NCBI GenBank assembly: GCA_028274465.1
Contig: CM051457.1
Location: 62,930,899 to 62,994,898, forward strand
Length of the DNA stretch: 64,000 nucleotides
From: Plantago ovata
Lineage: Eukaryota > Streptophyta > Magnoliopsida > Lamiales > Plantaginaceae
Direction: 5' to 3'
Positions 10,951 through 20,397 of the stretch are shown here, piece by piece. The first letter of the stretch is position 1; every line of letters starts with the position of its first letter. The translations under genes and the position numbers were made by a program. The notes below the pieces were generated by a model, which searched no databases, was not told the DNA's origin, and saw only the letters and a list, made by a program, of their open reading frames with translations.

Positions 10951-12285
10951 ATGCCTCCACGAGACAAGAAGAAAGCTGGCTCGTCTAAGAGCAAGAAGGG
11001 TAAGGGGGCAGCTTCAAGCTCCCAACCTTCCCATGAGTTGTTCGAGTTGTCTCTTGCTGCAATTGACGTCTGTCAGAGGCTCCAGACAGAGCTTGCTCAA
11101 GGTGGGCGATCAACTATTCCGGATAGGAGGATAGAAATTCCAGACGGACTTGCTCACAGGCCAGGTTACAGGGTGCTCTCCCGTTTGGCAAGAAAGCGGA
11201 ATTGGGGTTGGTTTACTTCCAACCGATTCAAGGGGTATGATACGAGCCTCCTCCATGAGTTCTATGCGGGGTACACAGATCTTGAAGAAAAGGAGGGGGT
11301 ACTCGTTAGAGGCGTAATTGTGCCATGGACGTCGGCCTCAATTTCTGCATTTATCCATTTTGGGGAACGGGAGTTCACCGAAAGTAACCATTCTTACGTG
11401 TATTCGAGGGCCACTAGGGAAATTGGAAATGACATCACAGATGTGATCTGCAAAAGGGAATATGTGTATCCAGATACCGGGGCACAACCTGGACGGATCC
11501 ATCAGAGTGACCTTAGTATCGAGGTTAAGGTGGTTATGAAATTCTGCATTTTCAACTTGATCCCTAGAATGAATGACACGTGGATACAACCGAATTATGC
11601 TGAGCTCCTCTACTGCTTGTTGGGCAAGCATCGTATTGACATCGGTCATATCATGTACGCAGAGTATGAGCGTCATTGGGAGAAGAAGAAGAAGCCCTTC
11701 ATTTTTCCGAGCTTCATCACAGCATATTGCAAATATCACGGGGTCGAAGACATTGATGAGGGGGATTGCGAGGTCGCTGCCCTTTCCCCTTCAACTATTG
11801 ATGTGCAACTGAGTAGGTATCGTATGAAGAACCCCACGGCTGCTGCTGCTGATATTGAAGCTTCCCTCCAACAGACTGATTCTGACGATGATAATGATGA
11901 TGAGGAAGATGAGAATGCTATGGAGTCTGACGATGGCCGAGTCTCTATTCCTGATATTCCTTCTGTCCGTAGAGCGCCGCATGCACCGCCTCGAGCACCA
12001 CAAGTGCCTAGAGGTTTTGACTTCTCTGATTTTCGAGCTCACTTCGATGCTAGTGTTGCAACCTTGACCACTACTATCCAAGGGTTGCAACACAACCTTG
12101 ATGGACACATTGCCCAACGCAACCGCGATTGGGAAATAGCTGAGGAGCATCGCCCGAATGAGAGGGAGATAATGTGGGAGCATCAACAACTCATCCGTCA
12201 GCAACATGAGGCTTTACAACAGTCCAATGATCTCCTGTCTGACATGTGGAGGGACTATTATGGGGATTACGATCCCAATAATTAG
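10951..12285 (+). CDS. E2 ORF2: Athila ORF1-like / plant transposon protein-type
   Basis: An uninterrupted frame of 444 codons from the ATG at 10951 (MPPRDKKKAGSSKSKKGKG). The N-terminus is Lys/Ser-rich, a basic nuclear-signal-like stretch. The middle (about residues 60-290) has the look of the domain called putative plant transposon protein, or of the ATHILA ORF-1 family: an FYAGY motif, the VRGVIVPWTSASISAF segment, YAELLYCLLG and FPSFITAYC. The C-terminus has an acidic run (about residues 310-340) and a Gln-rich, coiled-coil-like tail. In Athila elements such an ORF occupies an accessory position and its function is not known. It is not an envelope: no signal peptide or membrane segment is visible. 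A family match would need a profile search; PF20167 and PF03078 are the profiles to test. Confidence 0.7.
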   Translation: MPPRDKKKAGSSKSKKGKGAASSSQPSHELFELSLAAIDVCQRLQTELAQGGRSTIPDRRIEIPDGLAHRPGYRVLSRLARKRNWGWFTSNRFKGYDTSLLHEFYAGYTDLEEKEGVLVRGVIVPWTSASISAFIHFGEREFTESNHSYVYSRATREIGNDITDVICKREYVYPDTGAQPGRIHQSDLSIEVKVVMKFCIFNLIPRMNDTWIQPNYAELLYCLLGKHRIDIGHIMYAEYERHWEKKKKPFIFPSFITAYCKYHGVEDIDEGDCEVAALSPSTIDVQLSRYRMKNPTAAAADIEASLQQTDSDDDNDDEEDENAMESDDGRVSIPDIPSVRRAPHAPPRAPQVPRGFDFSDFRAHFDASVATLTTTIQGLQHNLDGHIAQRNRDWEIAEEHRPNEREIMWEHQQLIRQQHEALQQSNDLLSDMWRDYYGDYDPNN

Positions 12286-13815
12286 TCTTTTCACAAGTCC
12301 ATTATGGTATACTCAGCCGACCGAGGCCAAACCATTCGGTAACATCTAGTATCACTTTTTATTTACTCATTCTCTTTTGCTAGGGGCTAGCTTGAGTTTC
12401 ATGAGGGGGATGGGATGCGAACCATGATGTTAAGTATTGTTTGGCTTTATGATGTTGAGTATGGTATCTTGTATTTTGTTTGCATTTGCACGTTTACCGC
12501 TTTCTTAGTATTTAGTTGCATACACTACATTCATCCTAGTATAGTTTTGCATGTTTTACGTGGAGTTTATTGCTAAATTTTTTGAACTTTTTATTGGGTA
12601 GATTAACTAATTATGACATTAATCATATGCTTCATCTCTATGAATTTGTTTGAGATTTTTCTCGCTTGGCTTGCCACATTTATGTTTGCACTTAGTTAAG
12701 CTTGGTAGTCTCGACATCACTTAGTGGTGTTTTCTCTACTGCGGTTCACAAAGGCCTTTATAATAGGATGATGCATGTTAGGATCTTATGGTTGTTTTCC
12801 CGAGTAATTATGTACCTAAGAGGCAACAAGTCTTCACCTTGCTTTGAGATTGCTAAATGCCTAGGAAGGAGGTAGTGTGAGATTGTGTGATCCTTTGTTT
12901 GCAACCTATTCTTTCGAATAGGTTTGAGGAGGGGGTTACGCTATCATTAGACTTGTTTTTCGATTTTTGAGTGTGTGCTGTAAGTTTATTTCCCTTTTTC
13001 GTAAAGTTTGTACTCCAACCTATTCTTTCGAATACGTTTGGGGAGGTCGTTTGTGTGTCATTGTAATTTCTTTTTTTGTTGTGCTACTGGTGGCTAAAAA
13101 AATCGAAAAAAAAGAAAAAAAAAATTCCAGGAAAAAAAAGAAAAATCTGGAAAAGAAAAAAAGAAAAAAAGAAAAGACCCAAAAAAAGCAACGAAGGGTC
13201 CAAAAAAAAGGAAGCCAAAAAGTAGTTTAGCAAAGTGTTTGTCTCATTTTTCAATTCTTGTAATGTTCGTAATCGAGTTGTAATTTTTGCCTTTTGTTTG
13301 AGTGTCATCTGTTCTAGACCACCCTCGTCCTACCATTCAGGAAGTGGTGAATAGTTTAAGGCTTTGCTTGAGAGATGGGTAGAATAGGGGAGTGTTATCT
13401 TTTTTAGGGAACCCTCCTTCGTTTGATGAGAGCCAGTATCAGTTCGACCTCTTTGAGGAAAAGTCTTAACTTGGTGAACAGTAGTAAGTCCTCAGTTTCA
13501 TAGGCACGGGACAACCATTCGTATTTTAACATGTTTCATTACGTCGTCACTGACTAGGTCCAGGTAGAGAATGTTACGAGAGACTATCTTGTTTGACATA
13601 AGTGCATATGTGAATGTGTATAAGTCAATCGAGACATTCTTCAACCAATATCCATGTTATGATTTGTATGGTTTTTGTTCATAAGTTTTTTGATAGATTC
13701 AATAGATTAGTTCATTTCATTTGGCATGAGACTCCATTTTTTGTGTTGCATTGTTTTTTGCATTAGAGTCTACCTTAGTTGTTTGAGGACAAGCAAAGGT
13801 TCGGTTTGGGGAGTT
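12286..13815 (+). other. E2 3' noncoding region and polypurine tract
   Basis: No gene. It contains two hairpins with arms AACCTATTC/GAATAGGTT, each followed by a G-rich run (12903-12924 and 13017-13038), an A-rich purine tract (13090-13225), and the polypurine tract GGTTCGGTTTGGGGAGT right before the LTR. Long parts (about 12560-13815) are conserved in E1, E3 and also in the RT-bearing E4 (24190-25505), although the coding regions of these elements differ. Confidence 0.75.
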
Positions 13816-14997
13816 TGATGAACGTGTATTTTACACCTTCATTCGAGTCTTTTTTCACCTATTTTTGCTATCCTCTATGTTAATTTAGCTATATTATAGT
13901 GCATTTTATTAGAATAGTGTCACGTTTCCCTTTAGTTTGCATTTTACAGGTTTTAGGTGAAAAACGTGATTTTTCAGGGAATTATATTGAAGAGAACGAA
14001 GAATCGGTGTTCCGAGGACATTTTCGGAGTATCTAGAAGGTTCCGGATGGGATTTGAAGTCTAGGGGTCGAGTTTGAAGGCTTAAAGGTCACTAGTAGGC
14101 AAAATCCGAGTCCGAAAAGGAGAAGAAATCCAAAAACGCGTCAAAAATGCGTTCCTCGCCGACTGGAACTTCCGGACGGTTCGCCCCACACCAGGCGGTT
14201 TGCCCGGTGTGTGGGGCGACTCACCCCACACGTTCCGAACTCCTATATATAGTTGCAGTTTCTCTACGTTTTTTCATACTTTCTCAGACCTTTTTTCATA
14301 CCTTTCTCATTAGTTTTAGGTAGGAATTCTCCAGAGCCTGTTCTGGGAATTCTTAGCATAGGAGACAATTTTTCTTATCAATTTGGAGCTTGTGAGATCG
14401 CGATTCTTCGGAGATTGACAACCTTCGTCGGTAATATTGTATCTCACGATTTTTCTATTTATATTTATATCTTTCAACATGTTTTCATTCAATCTTGCTT
14501 TGATTTATGTTGATTGCATGACATCTATGAGTAGCTAAATCTATCGTTGGTGATAGTATGTGATTTCTTAGCAAGGGTTATTAATTACGCATGATGGCGG
14601 TAATGCGAATCAGACTTTGAGTTATTGCTTTATTTCTTTGATCTATCTAAGCCCTCTATCTTCGTAGTGTTGAATTGAACGGAACACATTGGACAATTCA
14701 TGATCTTAGATCTCCATGCAAAACGATCGGGTACTTCATGCATGATTATTAACCTGCTATGCTTTGAATGATCATACTATCACTAACTTCCATTATCTTG
14801 ATAAGAAAAATCTGGGCTAAGTCGTTTGTTGATTTTATAGTTTAAGTTAAATTAGATAAAGCTAGTTATAGTCCTTAGAGATCGACACACGAGGTTATTT
14901 TACTGCTGCACTACGATTTTCATTGTAGATGTGAATTGCCTTTGGCTAAAAACAAATTTATTTGATTAATTTGAATCTGACAAATTCCGGTTCATCA
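13816..14997 (+). repeat. E2 3' LTR (complete, 1182 bp)
   Basis: Starts TGATGAACGTG and ends GGTTCATCA. These ends form an 8-bp terminal inverted repeat. A TATA box lies at 14244-14251, and the palindrome cluster (GGCGGTTTGCC, GGTGTGTGGGGCG) lies directly upstream at about 14170-14235. The 86-codon frame at 14253-14513 lies inside the LTR and is not a gene. Confidence 0.92.
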
Positions 14998-15335
14998 ATC
15001 CGCCTTGCGGAGTACCAAGTCTCCAACTTGAAAGTCTCTGTCCTTGACATGTTTGTTGTAGGCCTTTGCGACGATGGCTTGATAACGCAAGATGTTTGCC
15101 AATGTTGTGGTCCTCGACTCTTGCACATTTCTAGATCGAACATCCTTGCTTCATGGTTGTCCTCTGGTTGGTAGCCTTGAATTCTCAATGTCTCTTGCAC
15201 AATTTCGGCCGGGATAACTGCCTCCGAACCATAGACAAGGGAGAATGGAGTTTCCCTTGTAGCTGTCTTTGAAGTGGTGCGGTAGGCCCAGAGGACTACA
15301 TCAAGTTGCTCGACCCAACTTCCTTGGTACGCTGA
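14998..15335 (-). pseudogene. T integrase fragment (C-terminal part)
   Basis: On the minus strand the fragment carries the LWAYRTT motif, a PFSLVYG motif, and further on a DLVLRKA motif, the classic landmarks of the end of the Ty3/gypsy integrase core and of the start of its C-terminal domain. It is bounded by E3 on the right, where the flank is GCTGA, and by E2 on the left. Confidence 0.85.
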
Positions 15336-16540
15336 TGATGAACGTGTATTTTACACTTTCATTTGAGTATTTTTCACCTATTTTATCTATCTTCTATGTT
15401 AATTTAGCTATATTTTAGTGCATTTTATTAGAATAGTGTCACGTTTCCCTTTAGTTTGTATTTTACAGGTTTTGGGTGAAAAACGAGGTTTTTCGGGCAA
15501 TTATATTGAAGTAGACAAGGAATTGGTGTTCCGAAAGCCTAATTGGAGTATCTAGAAGATTCCGGATAGGATTTGAAGTCTAGGGGTCGAGTTTGAAGGC
15601 TAAAAGGTCACTAGAAGGCAAAAACCGAGTCCGAAAAGGAAAATAAATCCAAAAACGCGTCGAAAACGCGTTTCAGCCGACAGAACCTCCCGGGCGAGTC
15701 GCCCGGGACATGGGGCGAATCGCCCCACACCAGGCGAATCGCCCGGTGTGTGGGGCCACTCGCCCCACACCTGCCGAATGCCTATATATAGTTGCTCAGT
15801 TTTCTCCGTTTTTCATACTTTTCCAGACCTTTTCTCTCATCTTTCTCATTAGTTTTAGGTAGGAATTCTCCAGAGCCTGTTCTGGGGATTCTTAGCTTAG
15901 GAGATACTTTTTCTTAGCGTTTTGGAGCTTGTAAGATCGCGATTCTTCAGAGATTGACAACCTTCGGTAATATTGTATCTTACAATTTTTCTATTTATAT
16001 TTATATATCTTTCAACATGTTTTCATTCAATCTTGCTATGATTTATGTTGATTGCATGACATCTATGAGTAGCTAAACTTCTCGTTGGTGATAGTATGTG
16101 ATTTCTTAGCGAAGGGTTAATAATTATGCTAATGGCTATATCACACATTATACTTTTAGTTATTGCTTTATTTCTTTGATCTATCTAAAACCTCTATCTT
16201 CGTAGTGTTGAATAATAACGGAACCCAATTGGACAATTCATTGATCAAAGATCTCTATGCGAAACCGGGGACTTCATGCATGATTATTAACCTGCTATGC
16301 TTTGAATGACCATACTATCACCAATCTCCATTATCTGATAAGAAAAACCATTGCTAAGTCGTCTGTTGATTTTATATTCTTAAGTTAGATTAGATAAAGC
16401 TAGTTATAGTCCTTAGAGATCGACACTCGAGGTTATTTTACTGCTACACTACGGTTTTCGTTGTAGTTGTGAATTGCCTTTGGCTCAATACAAATTTATT
16501 TGATTAACTAGAATCTGACAAGTTCTAAACCAGTTCATCA
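15336..16540 (+). repeat. E3 5' LTR (1205 bp)
   Basis: Starts TGATGAACGTG and ends CAGTTCATCA. It pairs with 44650-45843. It is close to, but clearly a separate subfamily from, the LTR of E2. Confidence 0.92.
15690..15790 (+). promoter_or_regulatory. E3 LTR promoter: palindrome cluster and TATA box
   Basis: A GC-rich stretch holds several GGGCGA and TCGCCC half-sites, including CCGGGCGAGTCGCCCGG and GGGGCGAATCGCCCC, and is followed at once by TATATATA at 15783-15790. The same arrangement is in the LTRs of E1 and E2 and in the other LTR of E3 (about 44993-45093). It would mark the U3 promoter, with transcription starting some 30 bases after the TATA box. Confidence 0.65.
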
Positions 16541-16543
16541 AAT

Positions 16544-16561
16544 TGGCGCCGTTGTCGGGGA
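16544..16561 (+). other. E3 primer-binding site, tRNA-Asp type
   Basis: TGGCGCCGTTGTCGGGGA, three bases after the LTR, is the same variant as in E1. The leader continues to 16639, where E4 is inserted. Confidence 0.87.
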
Positions 16562-16639
16562 CTATACTCCTTTTTTCTGTTTAGCTTATTTATAGTTTCA
16601 GCATTCAGTTCCATACAGAAGAACAGGCTCTGGGGGTTT

Positions 16640-18017
16640 TGATGAACGTATTTTTGACGCGTTCATCTTGTCTTTTTTACCTTCTTTTGCTATCTTTTAG
16701 CCTTGTTTTTTGTTAGTTTTGTAGAATAGTGTCACGTTTTGTGTTTTCTGCATTTTCAGGCACTTAGGTACGAAACGGCGTTTTTGGAGCTAAAAACGAG
16801 CCTTTTTGATGGAAAAGATGGCCCCGTTGAAGTTCCCCAATCTCCGTGGCTTGTTCGTAAGTGTTTGAGCATCAATAAGCATCGAGAGGGATGAGTCCAA
16901 GGCACCCGAGGGCCATGCGAGGGCAAAAAGATTGAGTTAGAAGACAAAAATCTGCCCAGGAGCCAAGCTAAGCGCCTGGAATAGTGAAGCGCTCCGCTTC
17001 ATTTTCCAGGAGCTTTGGCACAGAAGCCAAGCGAAGCGCTTGGTGCCAAAGCGCTTCGCTTGCCAAGCGCTCCGCTTGGCAGCGGTTACGTTTTCGGATT
17101 TTCCTTCTTAGATCTGATCTTTAGTCATTTTTTGAATATATTTTGAACTGTAGCTTCGTTTTGGAGAGCTCCTAAGCCCCAAAACTCAGAGAAAACTCAG
17201 ATTACATTGTATTTTATCTTGGGATTCAAGATTTTGATTGGAATTCATCCTTTGTAATCATCTACGGAGAGGTTTTCTTTGCTTTCCACCGATTAGTGAC
17301 AGCTTTGGTGGTAACTTGTATCACTCTCTTGTCTTTTAGTTTGATATGATGTATTCTGATTATTATTCATATGAATTGATGTCTATGTTGATGAATATGA
17401 GTAGCTAAATCTTTTGTGTTGGTGGTAGAATGTAGAATATGCATGCTATGGGTTATGTTTATGCTTACATGAGATTGTGATTCAATCTTGCTGCAAATTC
17501 CTTCATATGATTCTTAGTTGCCTATAAAATATATTCGAATTGAGTATAGTGACAAACTCTTGGTCAATGAAAGCTATAGGATTGTATGTTAGAGATTTGC
17601 AGCATGCTAGATAAATGGTGTTAGTGACAAGCACCTCTAAAGTATTGATAGTGGTCTTTTATGATGTGTGTCTTGAAAGTTACCTAGACGAGTTGCTTAG
17701 CAGACTTGATCGAAAGTTTTACGCACTGAACTTGTGAGCATATTCGTAACCCATGCATGTGTATTTGATTTCTACCACCAACCGTTTTCCAAACTTGATT
17801 ACAACAATCTGATTTCTCGTTGCTTTATTCAAAGAAAACGATTCTATAAACATTTGAACTCGTTGACTGAAATCACTAGCAAAAACCTCAAGCAAAGCCA
17901 CGTTAGGTCCCGAGAGAACGACACTCGGGGACAACTTGCCATTGCACTCTAGTTTGTGTAGTGATAAGTGTTCTTAGGCTTTTAAACAAATTTAATTGGT
18001 GAAAAACGACATCATCA
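16640..18017 (+). repeat. E4 5' LTR (1378 bp)
   Basis: Starts TGATGAACGTATTTTTGACG and ends ACATCATCA. The first 30 bases form a small hairpin (GATGAACG and CGTTCATC). The frames at 17734-17952 recur in the other LTR and are not genes. Confidence 0.93.
16961..17085 (+). repeat. E4 LTR palindrome cluster (AAGCG/CGCTT)
   Basis: Dense copies of AAGCG-N(0-3)-CGCTT, for example CCAAGCGAAGCGCTTGG and CCAAGCGCTCCGCTTGG. The cluster sits in the position that GGGCGA/TCGCCC takes in E1-E3, upstream of an AT-rich stretch. The 3' LTR copy (25827-25978) is longer by two dozen bases. Confidence 0.75.
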
Positions 18018-18020
18018 ATT

Positions 18021-18038
18021 TGGCGCCGTTGCCGGGGA
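18021..18038 (+). other. E4 primer-binding site, tRNA-Asp
   Basis: TGGCGCCGTTGCCGGGGA, three bases after the LTR, is exactly complementary to plant tRNA-Asp(GTC). Confidence 0.92.
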
Positions 18039-18187
18039 CTTAACTCCTTTGGTTGGTGTTTTTGTTTTGGTTTTTTTAGCCAACATCTCTTTCCCATCCC
18101 TTATTTCTTTCTTGATTGAATTGTGTGAAAGTTTTGTGTAACTAACGAAAATTTACAGTTAGTTGAAGGCTTTGTTGTTGGACAGGT

Positions 18188-20352
18188 ATGGAAGAAGTTT
18201 GCTTGAACGAAGCTTTCAAAGTCCGGTATGAGGCGATAAGGAAAGAGCCGATGATTTATCTTGAACCGGAGGCTAGGTTATATGAGGTCACTGATGAAAT
18301 TCTCTATAGCATAGCTACCTTCCGAGATTCGCCTTGCGAGAATGCATTACGATACCACCACGTGATTTGAATGATGATCAGCTCTTGCGTCGGTTGTTTC
18401 CATGTGCTCTTACTGGGAAACCCAAGGAATGGTTGAGATCTTTGCCTGGGGGATCACTAAGGAGTTGGCAAGACGTGGTAGACGCCTTTCTTGATCGGTT
18501 CCTTTCGCCTAGGGAAAATGAAGAGCTCAAGAAGCGGATAATTGAATTCACTCAGCGGAAGGGAGAAAGGTTCTGCGATGCTCTAGAGAGATTTGAGCTC
18601 TACAAGAGCGAATGCCCACATCATCGGTTGAGCGAATATGAACTGATTACTTGTTTTTATCGGGGATTGGATGAAGACTTGCAGTTGGTGATAGATGGTG
18701 CATGTGACGGTATGGAGAATTGTACTGTATCCGAAATCAAAGAGGGTTTTGGGAGATTGCTCGTTGCGACACGTAACCATGCTCTTGTGCCACCGGTTGA
18801 CTACTCAGAGATGAATCGAGCACCCAAGCCGATTGCCATTAGTTCTTATGATGACAACTTCGATTATAAAGTGAAGACATGCTCGGGCGAAAATATTCCA
18901 TATTACGTCTTTGAGGTGGAAGACTCGCAAGCTCAAGGTGAAGAGGAGTGCTTCACCGAAGAGGAAAAAGCGGTGTTATCCGCTCTAATGAAGGTTTGGA
19001 GAAATGTGCTCGAAGTAGCGGGTAAATACCAAGAGGATTTTGATACTAGAATGGAGTGTGTGTATGAAGTTCTAGGAGAATCTGAGGTCATGCTCGAGTT
19101 ACTAGAAGAGAAAATGAGTGAAGAAAGGGGTTCCCAGTGTCATATGCATGAAGAAAATTCACTGGAAATCCAGGCTGAGCGCTTGGAGCAGTCAAGCGGA
19201 GGGCTTGAAATTCCAGGAGAGAAAGAAGGAGAAAAAAAAGAAGCTCCAGGAGCCAGGCGAAGCGCTTGGCCTGAGCCAAGCGAAGCGCTTGGCAAGCGCT
19301 CCGCTTGCGCTCTGTCAAGCGGTCCGCCTGGGACCTGGGAGGAAAATTCTGATTTTTCTAAAAATGAGAGAAATCTTAACCGTCAAGAGGAGTTCATTGA
19401 GGGACCTGAGGCTGATCTGGAAAGCAAAGAAGAACATTGTGAAAGCTCCAGGATTGAGGAAGAACTTGAAGAGGCAAACATACTTTTGCGGAGTGGCAAG
19501 GAATCAAGACCACCATATCCTTTGATGTATCCTTCTAAAACTAAATCTTTGCCTAATAATACATGTGATACAGGTGATGATGAGCAGCTGGAGAAGGAGG
19601 TGGTAGAAGAAGCCGCACCAACCCCTGAACTTGTTACTGAGAAGGATAAGGAAGATGAGGAAGGGGGTGCACAACAAAAGGAGGGCGGACTCCATAAGTC
19701 GCCTAATCCTTATGTGCCCCCTAAACCCCATCTTGCCTTTCCCGGAATGATAAAGGAAGCTAAGAAGGACATCCGAGACTCACCTATATATGGGATCCTA
19801 TCAAAAGTAGAGGTGAACGTTCCCCTTCTGGAATTGATTCAAAATATTCCCGCTTACACGAAATTTTTCAAAGAGGTGAGGAGTAATAAGAAGATTTTCC
19901 AGAAAGGGGATGTGGCTGAACTTGAAATGGTTAACTCGGTGCATGAGTTACCTTTTAATCAAAAGGATCTCGGGAGTTTCATAATTAGTATCACCATGGG
20001 AAACGGTCGATCCACAAAAGCAATGCTTGATTTGGGGGCTAGCATTAATCTAATGCCATACTCCATCTACAAGGCGTTGGGGTTGGGAAAAATCCAACCC
20101 ACTAGCATGGTCGTTCAAATGGCTGATCGAAGTGTGAAACGCCCACTGGGGATAGTCGAGGATATTCTAGTGAAGGTGGATAGAATCATTGTACCAACCG
20201 ACTTTGTGGTGATGGAAACAGCAGACGAGGGTACAAGTTCGAGAAAGGAGCATATTGTGCTTTTGGGCAGACCCTTCATGGCTACCACCAACACATGTTT
20301 GGAGCTTCGAGGGAAAAAGATCCCCATGGAGGTACTCGGAGACAAAGTTTAG
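18188..20352 (+). pseudogene. gag: E4 gag-protease region
   Basis: The gag core is recognisable from LTGKPKEWLRSLPGGSL, through the RFLSPRENEELKKRI helix, to CFYRGLDEDLQLVIDGA. After an acidic, repeat-bearing middle comes an aspartic protease with MLDLGASINLMPYSIY, where DLG replaces the usual DTG, as is normal in Athila proteases, and then VLLGRPFMATT. A stretch at 19245-19331 encodes the AAGCG/CGCTT palindromes inside the protein, with Glu, Ala, Leu and Ser-rich residues such as RSAWPEPSEALGKRSA. No clear CCHC knuckle is seen. Pol starts about 50 bases downstream. Few breaks are seen. Confidence 0.88.
19245..19331 (+). repeat. Palindrome cluster inside E4 gag
   Basis: Four or five AAGCG/CGCTT palindromes in a row, the same motif as in the LTR and after pol, but here within an open frame. 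Its presence inside the coding sequence suggests that the motif spreads within the element or is kept for a nucleic-acid role. Confidence 0.7.
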
Positions 20353-20397
20353 ATCGAGCAATACAAACAGGTATGTGAACCTGACTCTGAGGAAGCT

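Larger units (their letters stand above)
6828..14997 (+). mobile_element. E2: Athila-like element with gag-protease and a second ORF, no pol
   Basis: A plus-strand element made of a partial 5' LTR (6828-7490), PBS, gag-protease, a 1.3-kb inter-ORF region, ORF2, a 1.5-kb 3' noncoding region and a complete 3' LTR (13816-14997). The 663 bases of the 5' LTR align without indels to 14335-14997, with about 16 differences (2.4%), roughly 1 million years. The missing outer part of the 5' LTR should lie left of the window, on the far side of E1. No RT, RNase H or integrase is present. It was inserted into the integrase gene of T; the right flank begins ATCCG at 14998. ORF2 looks whole and the gag part has about one break. 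It resembles TR-GAG or Athila-derived non-autonomous elements. Confidence 0.88.

Noticed and set aside
17734-17952. 72-codon frame identical to one at 26625-26843
   Set aside because: Both are in the LTRs of E4; no domain, no independent support.
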